43,524 bases of DNA, from assembly GCA_035294305.1 (NCBI GenBank), contig DATGLD010000042.1:1-43524 (forward strand), read 5' to 3'. Source of the DNA: DASRBN01 sp035294305. Its GTDB lineage: Bacteria > Chloroflexota > Ktedonobacteria > Ktedonobacterales > Ktedonobacteraceae. A program made the translations under genes and the position numbers. Shown here in pieces: positions 17,327 through 25,134 of this stretch. Every line of letters starts with the position of its first letter. Position 1 is the first letter of the stretch. A model generated the notes under the pieces. That model was not told the origin of the DNA and did no database searches. It worked only from the letters and a program-made list of their open reading frames with translations.

Positions 17327-17797
17327 GGGCGAAAGCCAACGAGGAATCAGGCCTCACCTCTTGCTCTCACGAGACAACGGCTTGCAGCCGGTTTTACCTG
17401 TCAAGACTTCACGATTTTACCTGGTGATTGCAGCGAAGAATCTCGCCGACTGTTTCCCTCTGTTCTCCTCGACTTGTCTAGTTATGGGGAATCACCAGGA
17501 TTTTACCACTTTACATCTGACTAATTTTCAGTTAAACTTACAAATGAGCTTGAAGGGCCTTTCGGACAGAAAGGCCTGAACATTAAACATAAGGGTGCTA
17601 TCTGCCCCTTTTTCAAGTCCGTCGGCTATGTCTGGGGGAGATTATAGCGATCATGTATGAGGCATCAGGCTGGTGTAGTGGTTACGCTATGCCTTTTTGA
17701 GCGTTTATTTCCCACCTTCGTTATCCTGCCGGATGAAGAAACCGCTCTCATGAGCGTGAATTGCCGGGCGGGCGACTTTTATTTGAAAGGGATGAGC
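17327..17797 (+). other. Region between tnpB and the second phosphoesterase
   Basis: About 470 bp without a credible gene. It contains the presumed left end of the insertion sequence, including two CAGGTAAAA direct copies on the minus strand and a 10-bp inverted repeat CCTGGTGATT (17420-17429) / AATCACCAGG (17490-17499). A hairpin GGCCTTTC (17556-17563) / GAAAGGCC (17569-17576) with a 5-nt loop lies in what may be the leader of the phosphoesterase gene. No T-run follows it, so it is not an ordinary terminator. Confidence 0.45.
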
Positions 17798-19162
17798 ATG
17801 TTTCAACAGCAGAAACAAGAACATACCTTCTGGCGAAGGTATGGGATATCGAACAAAACCCGGTTGTTAAGTATCCTTCCCATGCTGCTTGTACTTGTAA
17901 CCATCGGGCCGGCGCTTAATGCGCAGTCGGCCAAGGCAGCTCCTCAGACAACCTACCCCATCAAACATATCATCATCATCGTCAAAGAGAACAGGACGTT
18001 TGATAACTATTTCGGTACCTTTCCCGGTGCTGATGGAGCGACCACTTACAAAAACAAAAAGGGGCAGATACAACCTCTGAGCCACCAGCCTGACCAGCTT
18101 TTCTTTGATATCGGCCATACTCATACTGATTTTTTGAAGGGCTACGATCATGGGAAAATGGATGGGTTCTCGCTAATTCCTGGCGCCGAGCAGTACATCA
18201 ATGGCAAAAAGACGGACGAAGCAGATTCCCAGATGTACCAGTCCGATATCCCCAACTATTGGCAGTATGCGCAGACCTTTGCCCTGCCCGATCACTTCTT
18301 TTATAATATCGACTCAAACAGCTTCCCCAACCATATCTTCTCCATCGCGGCAGCAGATGATGATGCCAGCGATATCCCTAGAATACCTAACGGCGGGCAC
18401 GTGATGAAATGGGGTTGCGATTCTCCTTCCGGCACGACGGTGCAGGAGATACATTCCAATGGGAAGATCACCCATCCTTATCCGTGTTTTAGCGATTTTG
18501 AATCTATGGGTGATTTACTGAGTCAGAAAGGTATTTCCTGGACAGAGTATGCGCCGCTCTACGGACAGGACGGCTATGAGTGGAACGCGTATGATGCCAT
18601 CAAGAGTGTCCGCGAATCTGGTCTCTGGAAGCAGCATATGGCCGACTATACACAGTTTGTCAAGGATGCCGCCAATGGCAATCTTCCTACCGTCAGCTGG
18701 CTCGTGCAGCCACACAAGTACAGCGATCATCCTGGACAGAGCGTATGCCAGGGTGAGAACTTTACGGTGCAGGAAATTAACGCCGTCATGAACAACAAAT
18801 CGCTCTGGGCCAGCACCGCCATCTTCCTGACCTGGGATGACTTTGGTGGCTTTTATGACCACGTCGTGCCGCCGGTAGGCCCCAATAAATACATCGAGTA
18901 TGGCCTGCGCGCGCCTTTGATCGTGATCTCGCCCTACGCGAAGCCGCATTATGTTGACTCGACCCAGTACAATTTCTCCTCCATGCTCAAGTTCACGGAA
19001 ACCATTCTGAACTTGCCATCGCTCGGAGGGCTGGATCAGTCGGCAAATAATCTGATTGGCGCCTTCAATTTCAATCAGAGTCCTTTGCCCCCCCTGGTTT
19101 TAAAGCAACGGAATTGTCCTGCATATACGCAAGTGAATCCTGCGACTATCGACTGGAGTTAG
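17798..19162 (+). CDS. Exported phosphoesterase, phospholipase C / AcpA-like (PF04185)
   Basis: 454 residues from the ATG at 17798, which has GAAAGGG seven nt upstream. This start makes it the same length as its paralogue at 11930-13291; upstream in-frame ATGs would add an unrelated 47-residue tail. A signal peptide (MLLVLVTIGPALNAQSAKA) is followed by HIIIIVKENRTFDNYFGTFPG, DSNSFPNHIFSIAAADDDA, SDHPGQSVCQGENF and TWDDFGGFYDHVVPP, the metal and nucleophile regions of the family. It likely releases phosphate from phospholipids or phosphoesters outside the cell. The duplicated pair flanks the exporter, DUF4388-like and TnpB genes. Confidence 0.9.
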   Translation: MFQQQKQEHTFWRRYGISNKTRLLSILPMLLVLVTIGPALNAQSAKAAPQTTYPIKHIIIIVKENRTFDNYFGTFPGADGATTYKNKKGQIQPLSHQPDQLFFDIGHTHTDFLKGYDHGKMDGFSLIPGAEQYINGKKTDEADSQMYQSDIPNYWQYAQTFALPDHFFYNIDSNSFPNHIFSIAAADDDASDIPRIPNGGHVMKWGCDSPSGTTVQEIHSNGKITHPYPCFSDFESMGDLLSQKGISWTEYAPLYGQDGYEWNAYDAIKSVRESGLWKQHMADYTQFVKDAANGNLPTVSWLVQPHKYSDHPGQSVCQGENFTVQEINAVMNNKSLWASTAIFLTWDDFGGFYDHVVPPVGPNKYIEYGLRAPLIVISPYAKPHYVDSTQYNFSSMLKFTETILNLPSLGGLDQSANNLIGAFNFNQSPLPPLVLKQRNCPAYTQVNPATIDWS

Positions 19163-19204
19163 GATTCGTAGCATCTGATGGTGCGACCATAGGGTGGGTA
19201 CGGG

Positions 19205-19256
19205 GCCAATGAATCGGTGGGGGTACGATGAACCGTACCCCCACCGATTCATTGGC
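19205..19256. repeat. Perfect 23-bp inverted repeat (long hairpin)
   Basis: Arms at 19205-19227 and 19234-19256 are exact reverse complements with a 6-nt loop (ATGAAC). The core of one arm reads CGGTGGGGGTACG. It sits between two convergent genes and overlaps the stop codon of the FAD-subunit gene. It probably works as a bidirectional terminator, but neither side has a T-run, so a repeat-element origin is also possible. Confidence 0.85.
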
Positions 19257-20256
19257 TCTCTTTCTCTGAAGTCGGCTGTATGAAGTTATTCAATGCACGA
19301 CGAACATACACCGTTGTCACCTGTTTCCGGTAGTTTATCGTCAGGTCTGCATTGTCCAATGGTTTGGCGCGCTTCGCTGCGCTGGTGGCAGCCGCATCGA
19401 TGACTTCAGGCGTCAGGCGCTGTCCTACCAGCAGTGAGGCCGCTTCCTTTGCTTCGACGGGATGAGATGCAACGGCTCCCAGGGTGATGCGCGCGTCTGC
19501 TACATTACCATCATCCGCGAAACGCAACGCCGCTGCGACGCCAAGGATGGGGAAATCGAATGAACCCCGGCGGCGCAGCTTCATATAGGTGCTGTGCCAG
19601 CCATCTGTCGCTGGCAAGATAATTTCGCTGAGTATTTCATCGGCTGCTTTTGTGTAGGGATGCATGCCGTCGTCGCGAAACAATTCTCGTACCGGCAGGA
19701 GACGCTCACCCCGCGCGCTTATCAGGCGCACCATCGCTTCCAGGCTGACCAGCACAGGAGCAGTGTCCGCCGAGGAGATAGCCCAGCAGCGCGGACTTCC
19801 TGGCGCTACCAGGCAGATATCCCCATCCTTCTTCATACAATAGCCAATCGATTGCCGCCAGAATTCGGTCTGATTGTAGTAGTTGCAGCGCGTATCCAGC
19901 AGCAGGTTGCCACCGAGAGTGCCTGCATTCCGTAATTGCGGCGTCGAGACCGAACCTGCGGCGATAGCCAGCGCGGCATAATACTGTTGAATAACCGGAT
20001 GCTCGGCAATCGTTGTGAGTGTTGTGGCTGCTCCGATGCGCAAACCCTGCTCAGGCGAGCCGCTAATGCCCTTCAGCGATGCAATGCCGCGCAAGCCAAT
20101 CAAAACCCGCGGCGTGAACTGGCGGCGTTTCATGTTGGGATACAGATCGGTGCCGCCCGCGACAAGCATGGCCTGCTCGCCTTCCCGCGCCAGCATTTCC
20201 GCGGCCTCGTCGAGACTATGTGGAGCAAGATAACGAAAAGGTGGTAGTCGCAGCAT
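19249..20256 (-). CDS. hcrB: Molybdenum hydroxylase FAD subunit with extra [4Fe-4S] site (HcrB-like)
   Basis: 335 residues. The FAD-binding domain of the CO dehydrogenase/xanthine dehydrogenase medium subunit is clear: LVAGGTDLYPNMK (residues 32-44) and RNAGTLGGNLLLDTRC (109-124). The insertion that follows holds C124, C140, C148 and C157, spaced x15, x7 and x8. That is the spacing of the [4Fe-4S] cysteines in the beta subunit of 4-hydroxybenzoyl-CoA reductase from Thauera (C122, C138, C146, C155), and the surrounding NYYNQTEFWR and GYCMKKDGDICLVAPG are also typical. The C-terminal CO_deh_flav_C domain follows from about residue 220. It is coupled to the large-subunit gene by a TGATG overlap. 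The assignment to this subfamily is strong; the exact aromatic-CoA substrate is inferred. Confidence 0.85.
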   Translation of the reverse strand: MLRLPPFRYLAPHSLDEAAEMLAREGEQAMLVAGGTDLYPNMKRRQFTPRVLIGLRGIASLKGISGSPEQGLRIGAATTLTTIAEHPVIQQYYAALAIAAGSVSTPQLRNAGTLGGNLLLDTRCNYYNQTEFWRQSIGYCMKKDGDICLVAPGSPRCWAISSADTAPVLVSLEAMVRLISARGERLLPVRELFRDDGMHPYTKAADEILSEIILPATDGWHSTYMKLRRRGSFDFPILGVAAALRFADDGNVADARITLGAVASHPVEAKEAASLLVGQRLTPEVIDAAATSAAKRAKPLDNADLTINYRKQVTTVYVRRALNNFIQPTSEKESQ

Positions 20257-22808
20257 CAGGATTTCTCTCCTTTTGCGGGGACTCTCATATCCGCATGCTG
20301 CCCATTACCATTGCTGCGTGCCAGTTCAATCTCTTCAGGCTGCCATTTGATGAGACGGGTTGGCCATAGAGATGGTATTTCGACCGGCTTGACGGTGGGT
20401 GGTTGCCCGGCGCCTTTTGCCTGCCCCCTGGCTTTCAATGCCCCCAGTACCTTGTCCGCCGTAATGGGAACCTCGTCGATGCGCACACCAATAGCATCGT
20501 AGACGGCGTTGGCAATCGCCGGAATAACCGGATTCAGCGGTCCCTGACCCGCTTCCTTGCCGCCAAACGGCCCTTCTCTGTCAGGTACTTCGACCAGAAT
20601 GGTCTCAATTTCGGGCGTATCGAAGGTCGTCGCCAGCTTATAATCCAGCAGAGAGGGTATTTTGTGTCGCCCCTTGCGGAAGATTTGCTGCTCCATGAGC
20701 GCTTCGCCATAACCCATGTAAGCGCCTCCCTCAACCTGGCCCGCGACCAGCAGAGGATTGATGGACTGTCCAACGTCGTGCGCCATCCATAACTTCTCTA
20801 CGGCAACCTCGCCTGTCTCCACATCGACGGCTACCTGAGCAACGCAGGCTGAGTAGGAATAGGCCGGCGAAGGGCCAACGCCCGCTCCCTTATAATCGCC
20901 GTGAATGCCCTCCGGTGGAGCATAAGAACCGGCAGCTACCAGCGCGCCATAACGGGCTTCGGCCAGTTGCACCGCTTTTACGAACGGCAGAGTATTGCCG
21001 GGGTCGTTTGTATCGAAGATCATTCCACCAGCGCTTTCCAGTTGCTCAACCGGCGTGTGCAACTGTTCGGCAGCGACCGAAAAAAGCTGATCCTTCAATT
21101 TGCGGGCTGCGGCAATAGCGGCGTTGCCGGCCATGAAGGTGACGCGGCTGGAATATGAGCCAAGATCAACCGGCGTCAGGCTCGTATCTGCCGTCTCCAT
21201 GTGAATCTGTTCCGGCTGGATACCCAATTCTTCGGCAACGATGTAAGCCAGTATCGAGGTAGACCCCTGGCCAATATCGGTCGAGCCGCAGTAGACGGTG
21301 ACACCGCCGCCGCGATCAAGCCGTATCTGCACAGCCGAATGCGGCAGATCATTCCAGTAGATGGGCTTGCCCGCGCCGCAAATATAAGAGGAAGCGGCCA
21401 ATCCAAGTCCGCGCTTAGTCGTCTGATTGGATTTCGCGTCTGCATGGTCAGTTCGCTGATCGGATGTTCCTGATTGCTTTGCCAGACGAAATGCTTTCCA
21501 ACCGGAATGTTCGACAACCTGGTCGAGACATTCACTCAGCGCGCAACTGGTGATGCGCAATCCATTCACGGTGCGTGTATATGGCTCAATCAGATTGTGG
21601 CGGCGAAATTCAACCGGGTCCATGCCGAGGTCGTGCGCGATTTTATCCATGTGTACTTCTACAGCATAGCGCGGCTGCGTCGTTCCATGACCGCGCTTTG
21701 GACCACAGGGCGGCTTATTGGTGAAGAGGCGCATGCCCTCGAACTTATACGCGGGCAGCTTGTATGTCACCGTCTGCAATGCGCCCGTGTAATACGTGGT
21801 TGCTATGCCGTAGGAACCGTAAGCGCCGCCATCCAGGAATGAGCGGAAGTGCATGGCGGTCAGCGTGCCGTCGCGCTTCACGCCGGTCTTGATCCACATT
21901 TTGACGGGATGGCGCCCCCGGTGAATCAAGAAGACTTCCTCGCGCGTGCAGGTAATTTTTACGGGCCTGCCCGTGCGCCGCGAGAGTTCGGCGGCGCAGA
22001 TTTCATGCGAGAATGGGTCGCTCTTGCCGCCAAAGCCACCGCCGACGTTGGGCGCAATCACACGAATATGCGATTGCGGTATGCCGAGTACCTTGCTCAA
22101 CTCGCGATGAACGTAGTGCGGGGTCTGGGTAGATGACCAGAGAGTGAGCTTGCCGCCAACAGGATCGCTGGGATTGGGTTCCCAATTCGCGACACAGGCA
22201 TGCTCTTCAATCGGAGCGTGATTATTGCCCTCATAGTAGAACCAGTCTTCACGGATGTAATCAGCTTCGGCGAAACCGGCTTCGACCTCACCAAATTCAT
22301 AAGAGACGGCCTTGTGAATGTTGCCAATACGCGCCTCATCATTGATTTTCACTTCGGGGTGCGCAAGCGCTTCATCGATGCTCATCAACGCCGGCAGGAC
22401 CTCGTATTCAACATGGATGAGTTTGGCTGCTTCGTCGAGGATATCAGGGTCGAGCGCGGCAATCGCGACGACGGGGTCGCCCACGTAGCGCACCTTGTCG
22501 ATAGCCAGCGCGTACTCATCCTGGCTGGAAGGAAGAATGCCATATTTTTGTGGTAGGTCTTCACCCGTGATGATGGCGATGACGCCCGGCAATTCCAGGG
22601 CTTTATGCGTATCGATGGAGAGAATGCGAGCATGTGGATGGGGAGAGCGCACGAGCCGTCCATAAAGCATGCGCGGCAGCATAATATCGTCGGCGTAGAG
22701 CGCGCGACCGGTTACTTTGCTGTAGGCATCGACCTTTGGACGCGGGGTGCCGATGATCTTATATGGAGGATGAGCCTTTTGCACTTGCTCATCTTGCTGT
22801 TGCTTCAT
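20256..22808 (-). CDS. hcrA: Molybdopterin-binding large subunit, 4-hydroxybenzoyl-CoA reductase-like
   Basis: 850 residues. The N-terminal aldehyde-oxidase a/b hammerhead domain (about 25-135) begins with KVTGRALYADDIMLPRML. The Mo-cofactor domain shows NNHAPIEEHACVANWEP, PNVGGGFGGKSDPF (the GGGFGGK loop), and PPCGPKRGHGTTQPRYA, a form seen in 4-hydroxybenzoyl-CoA reductase rather than the AYRCSFR loop of CO dehydrogenase. Near the C-terminus GPFGGKEAGQGPL carries the conserved catalytic Glu. It overlaps the 2Fe-2S gene by four bases. With its neighbours it should form an alpha-beta-gamma enzyme passing electrons between Fe-S clusters, FAD and the Mo site. Confidence 0.87.
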   Translation of the reverse strand: MKQQQDEQVQKAHPPYKIIGTPRPKVDAYSKVTGRALYADDIMLPRMLYGRLVRSPHPHARILSIDTHKALELPGVIAIITGEDLPQKYGILPSSQDEYALAIDKVRYVGDPVVAIAALDPDILDEAAKLIHVEYEVLPALMSIDEALAHPEVKINDEARIGNIHKAVSYEFGEVEAGFAEADYIREDWFYYEGNNHAPIEEHACVANWEPNPSDPVGGKLTLWSSTQTPHYVHRELSKVLGIPQSHIRVIAPNVGGGFGGKSDPFSHEICAAELSRRTGRPVKITCTREEVFLIHRGRHPVKMWIKTGVKRDGTLTAMHFRSFLDGGAYGSYGIATTYYTGALQTVTYKLPAYKFEGMRLFTNKPPCGPKRGHGTTQPRYAVEVHMDKIAHDLGMDPVEFRRHNLIEPYTRTVNGLRITSCALSECLDQVVEHSGWKAFRLAKQSGTSDQRTDHADAKSNQTTKRGLGLAASSYICGAGKPIYWNDLPHSAVQIRLDRGGGVTVYCGSTDIGQGSTSILAYIVAEELGIQPEQIHMETADTSLTPVDLGSYSSRVTFMAGNAAIAAARKLKDQLFSVAAEQLHTPVEQLESAGGMIFDTNDPGNTLPFVKAVQLAEARYGALVAAGSYAPPEGIHGDYKGAGVGPSPAYSYSACVAQVAVDVETGEVAVEKLWMAHDVGQSINPLLVAGQVEGGAYMGYGEALMEQQIFRKGRHKIPSLLDYKLATTFDTPEIETILVEVPDREGPFGGKEAGQGPLNPVIPAIANAVYDAIGVRIDEVPITADKVLGALKARGQAKGAGQPPTVKPVEIPSLWPTRLIKWQPEEIELARSNGNGQHADMRVPAKGEKS

Positions 22809-23284
22809 GACGCGCCTCCCTGCATGCGTTCGGCGGCGGCTTCAACCGCCTCGTAGATTTTCGTATAGCCGGTACAGCGGCAGAGGTTTCCCGCCAGCGC
22901 CTCCTTGATTTGCTCACGCGAGGGCCGCGGGTTTGCCTGCAGCAGAGCAGCGCCTGATAGCAGGATGCCCGGCGTGCAGTAACCGCATTGCGCAGCGCCC
23001 AGTTCGGCGAACGTCTCCTGGAGTGGGTGAAGTTTGCCGTTTTGTTCCAGGCCCTCGATGGTGGTGATCTCGGCTTCCTGCACTTCTACCGGTAATGTAA
23101 GGCATGAGAGCATAGGAACGCCGTCGATCAGGACGGTACAGGCGCCGCATTCGCCAAGCTCGCAGCCATGTTTGGTTCCGGTCAATCCCAAATCTTCCCG
23201 CAGCACTTCGAGCAGCGTATGGTGTGGCAGTACTGCTACTTCGCGGCGTTCGCCATTCACACGTAAGGTAATAAGTTCACGCAA
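22805..23284 (-). CDS. hcrC: 2Fe-2S small subunit of the molybdenum hydroxylase (HcrC-like)
   Basis: 159 residues from a TTG at 23284 preceded by AAAGGAGG, six nt away. An upstream ATG at 23332 lies inside the IclR gene and was rejected. The plant-type ferredoxin cluster is C41, C46, C49, C61 (GCELGECGACTVLIDG). The second cluster is C100, C103, C135, C137 (QCGYCTPG and GNLCRCTGY). Length and motif order match the gamma subunit of 4-hydroxybenzoyl-CoA reductase (about 160 residues) and of other XDH-family enzymes. It is the first structural gene of the trio and lies 34 nt after the IclR stop. Confidence 0.9.
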   Translation of the reverse strand: MRELITLRVNGERREVAVLPHHTLLEVLREDLGLTGTKHGCELGECGACTVLIDGVPMLSCLTLPVEVQEAEITTIEGLEQNGKLHPLQETFAELGAAQCGYCTPGILLSGAALLQANPRPSREQIKEALAGNLCRCTGYTKIYEAVEAAAERMQGGAS

Positions 23285-23318
23285 TGTGCCCCTCCTTTGC
23301 TGATCGGTAGCAGATTTA

Positions 23319-24146
23319 TCATACTGCGCCAAGGGAGCGTGAGATGGCCTCTGCTTCGCTACGCAACTCAGTTGCAGCGCGTTCTAGGGCTGTGCCAGAG
23401 AAGCGCGAGGAGAAGCCAACCATCCAGAGCAGGGCGATCAGTCTTCCGCTTGCGCCATAAATCGGTGCAGCTACCGCGTTGACGCCCGCAAGATATTCCT
23501 CGTGGTCAATACTCACACCGTGATGACTGGCCTCTTCGATGCGAGCCAGGTATTGTTGAGGGTCTAAAAGGGAATGTTCGGTGAAGCGAGGTAGAGGATG
23601 AGTGTATAAATACTCCTCGCGTTGTTCTGCCGGCCAGCTTGCCAGCACAAGAGGCCCCGTGGCGGCCGCCAGCATATGCACGCGTGTGCCGCGTGGGGCA
23701 GTGATGTGCAGAGAAGCCGTCTCTCCTTCATCCACGATACATTCGATGATGCGCACGCCTTTTTGCTCAATCCGGCCTAAAAACACCGTCTCGCCGCTCT
23801 TTGCCGCAAGCCTGCGCATGGCGGGTACGGCGAAACGACGTAAACCGGCACGCTGGATGTAGGCCTGTGTAATATCGTAGAGGCGCGGGCCAAGCACATA
23901 ACGCCGATCCTCTATCTGCTCGACCGCTCCATTGCTCTCCAATGTCTTGAGGAGTCCATGCACGCTACCCTTGCTCATGTTGAGCATACGCGCAAGGTCA
24001 GAGAGAATGAGGCCATCTTCTGAGCCGCTCAAGATGTCCAGTAGACGAAAAGCGCGCTCGACCATGGGGGCGGGCGCTGTTGATACTGCTATGTTTTCTT
24101 CATCCGCCTGGGGATGTTCGTTATATTGAACTATTTGTTCTTCCAT
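23319..24146 (-). CDS. IclR-family transcriptional regulator
   Basis: 275 residues. A winged helix occupies about residues 28-90 (AFRLLDILSGSEDGLILSDLARMLNMSKGSVHGLLKTLE, given here as its start and end only: AFRLLDIL ... HGLLKTLE). The effector-binding GAF-like domain spans about 105-272, with ETVFLGRIEQKGVRIIE and the GVNAVAAPIYGASGRLIALL core. IclR proteins often control aromatic and acetate catabolism through small carboxylate effectors. Its place directly before the molybdenum hydroxylase suggests it governs that operon, though it is encoded in the same direction and probably in the same transcript. Confidence 0.9.
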   Translation of the reverse strand: MEEQIVQYNEHPQADEENIAVSTAPAPMVERAFRLLDILSGSEDGLILSDLARMLNMSKGSVHGLLKTLESNGAVEQIEDRRYVLGPRLYDITQAYIQRAGLRRFAVPAMRRLAAKSGETVFLGRIEQKGVRIIECIVDEGETASLHITAPRGTRVHMLAAATGPLVLASWPAEQREEYLYTHPLPRFTEHSLLDPQQYLARIEEASHHGVSIDHEEYLAGVNAVAAPIYGASGRLIALLWMVGFSSRFSGTALERAATELRSEAEAISRSLGAV

Positions 24147-24177
24147 GAGAACAGCATAACGGATTTTGGTGGGTATG

Positions 24178-25122
24178 TCAAGTGGCTGTCAGCCGTTCGG
24201 GGTGCTTCTTCCGCCAATAGCGCATATAGCCCTGTACCGTCATGGGGTAATTCGTGGCGATTTCGTAGCGTTGGATGGCCCCTGGGCTGTTTGCTACACC
24301 CTCCAGTTCGGGCTGGGTCTGCGCTATGAGCATCTTGATGATCTCAGCCTCGTCCTTGCCATCGCGCATCGCGGCGAGCACAAAGTCTCCCCAGGAATAA
24401 AGCTTTTCGTGCAGGCGCTCGAAATGGGAATCTATGTCGCGGATAGGGCCAAAGTGCGCGATATACAGCACTTCGGGGCGCAGGCTCTTGATAAGATTCA
24501 TGCTTACTGACCAGGCTTCGAGGTCGATATCCGGCGGTGGCGTTGGTGGACGCACATAATCTACATCCTGCAAACGCACGCCGGCCACGTCTCCTACAAA
24601 TGCTTCACCTGAGTTGGGGTCCAAGAAGCTGATGTGATGTACAGCATGTCCGGGTGTATAGAGTACCTCCAGGCGACGACCGGCAATATGCAGCGCATTA
24701 CCATGTTCAAGGACATGCAGGCGTTCCGGGGGTGTCGGTTCAATCTCGCCCCAGAGCAACTGCATGCGTTCGCCATAGATGCGTGCCGCGCTTGCCACTA
24801 CTTTCGACGTATCGAGCAGGTGTGGAACACCCTTGCTATGAGCGTAGACCTGGGCGCGCGGCAATCGGCGCACTAGCGAACCGGTAGCCCCAGCATGATC
24901 CAGGTGGACGTGGGTTGCGAGGATGTGCGTCACATCCTGGGGGTCAAAACCGGCTTCTTGTATGGATGCCAGCAGGGAATCCAGCATACTGCCCGGCCCA
25001 GGATCGATAATGGCGAGATTATTGGCTCCCGCAAGCAGGTAGGAGCCAATGATGCCATGCTCACCCAGAAATGGATGAGAAATGAGCCATGTGCCGGGAC
25101 TTACTTGAGTGACATTCGACAA
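24178..25122 (-). CDS. Metallo-beta-lactamase-fold hydrolase
   Basis: 314 residues. The metal-binding motif H71-x-H73-x-D75-H76 is in THVHLDHAG. A further ligand lies in TPGHAVHHISF, then Asp in FVGDVAG, and a late His in YIAHFGP. The C-terminal third (about 215-314) is helical, as in glyoxalase II-like or thioesterase-like MBL enzymes. It may hydrolyse a CoA or glutathione thioester; the substrate is unknown. It follows the aldehyde dehydrogenase by 12 nt and precedes IclR by 31 nt, so it is likely part of the same transcript. Confidence 0.85.
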   Translation of the reverse strand: MSNVTQVSPGTWLISHPFLGEHGIIGSYLLAGANNLAIIDPGPGSMLDSLLASIQEAGFDPQDVTHILATHVHLDHAGATGSLVRRLPRAQVYAHSKGVPHLLDTSKVVASAARIYGERMQLLWGEIEPTPPERLHVLEHGNALHIAGRRLEVLYTPGHAVHHISFLDPNSGEAFVGDVAGVRLQDVDYVRPPTPPPDIDLEAWSVSMNLIKSLRPEVLYIAHFGPIRDIDSHFERLHEKLYSWGDFVLAAMRDGKDEAEIIKMLIAQTQPELEGVANSPGAIQRYEIATNYPMTVQGYMRYWRKKHPERLTAT

Positions 25123-25134
25123 GCCAGGACCCCT

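Larger units (their letters stand above)
16081..17400 (-). mobile_element. IS605/IS1341-type insertion sequence (tnpB only)
   Basis: The right end lies at about 16081, just after the terminal GGAGTGTCA on the minus strand. Next to it is a dyad (16088-16111) made of CCGC...GCGG arms around CCCTTAAGGG, as expected for subterminal hairpins of this family. The left end is not sharply defined; a small CGGCT-TGC-AGCCG hairpin (17378-17390) lies in the right place. No TnpA transposase is adjacent, so mobility would need TnpA in trans. There is no target duplication, as expected for this family. Confidence 0.7.

Noticed and set aside
20256..22808. Large subunit as form I CO dehydrogenase CoxL
   Set aside because: The AYRCSFR active-site loop is absent; the PPCGPKRGHG loop and the four-Cys FAD subunit point to the 4-hydroxybenzoyl-CoA reductase group.
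22805..23332. ATG at 23332 as start of the 2Fe-2S subunit
   Set aside because: It lies inside the IclR gene and lacks a ribosome site, while the TTG at 23284 has AAAGGAGG at ideal spacing and gives the family's normal length.
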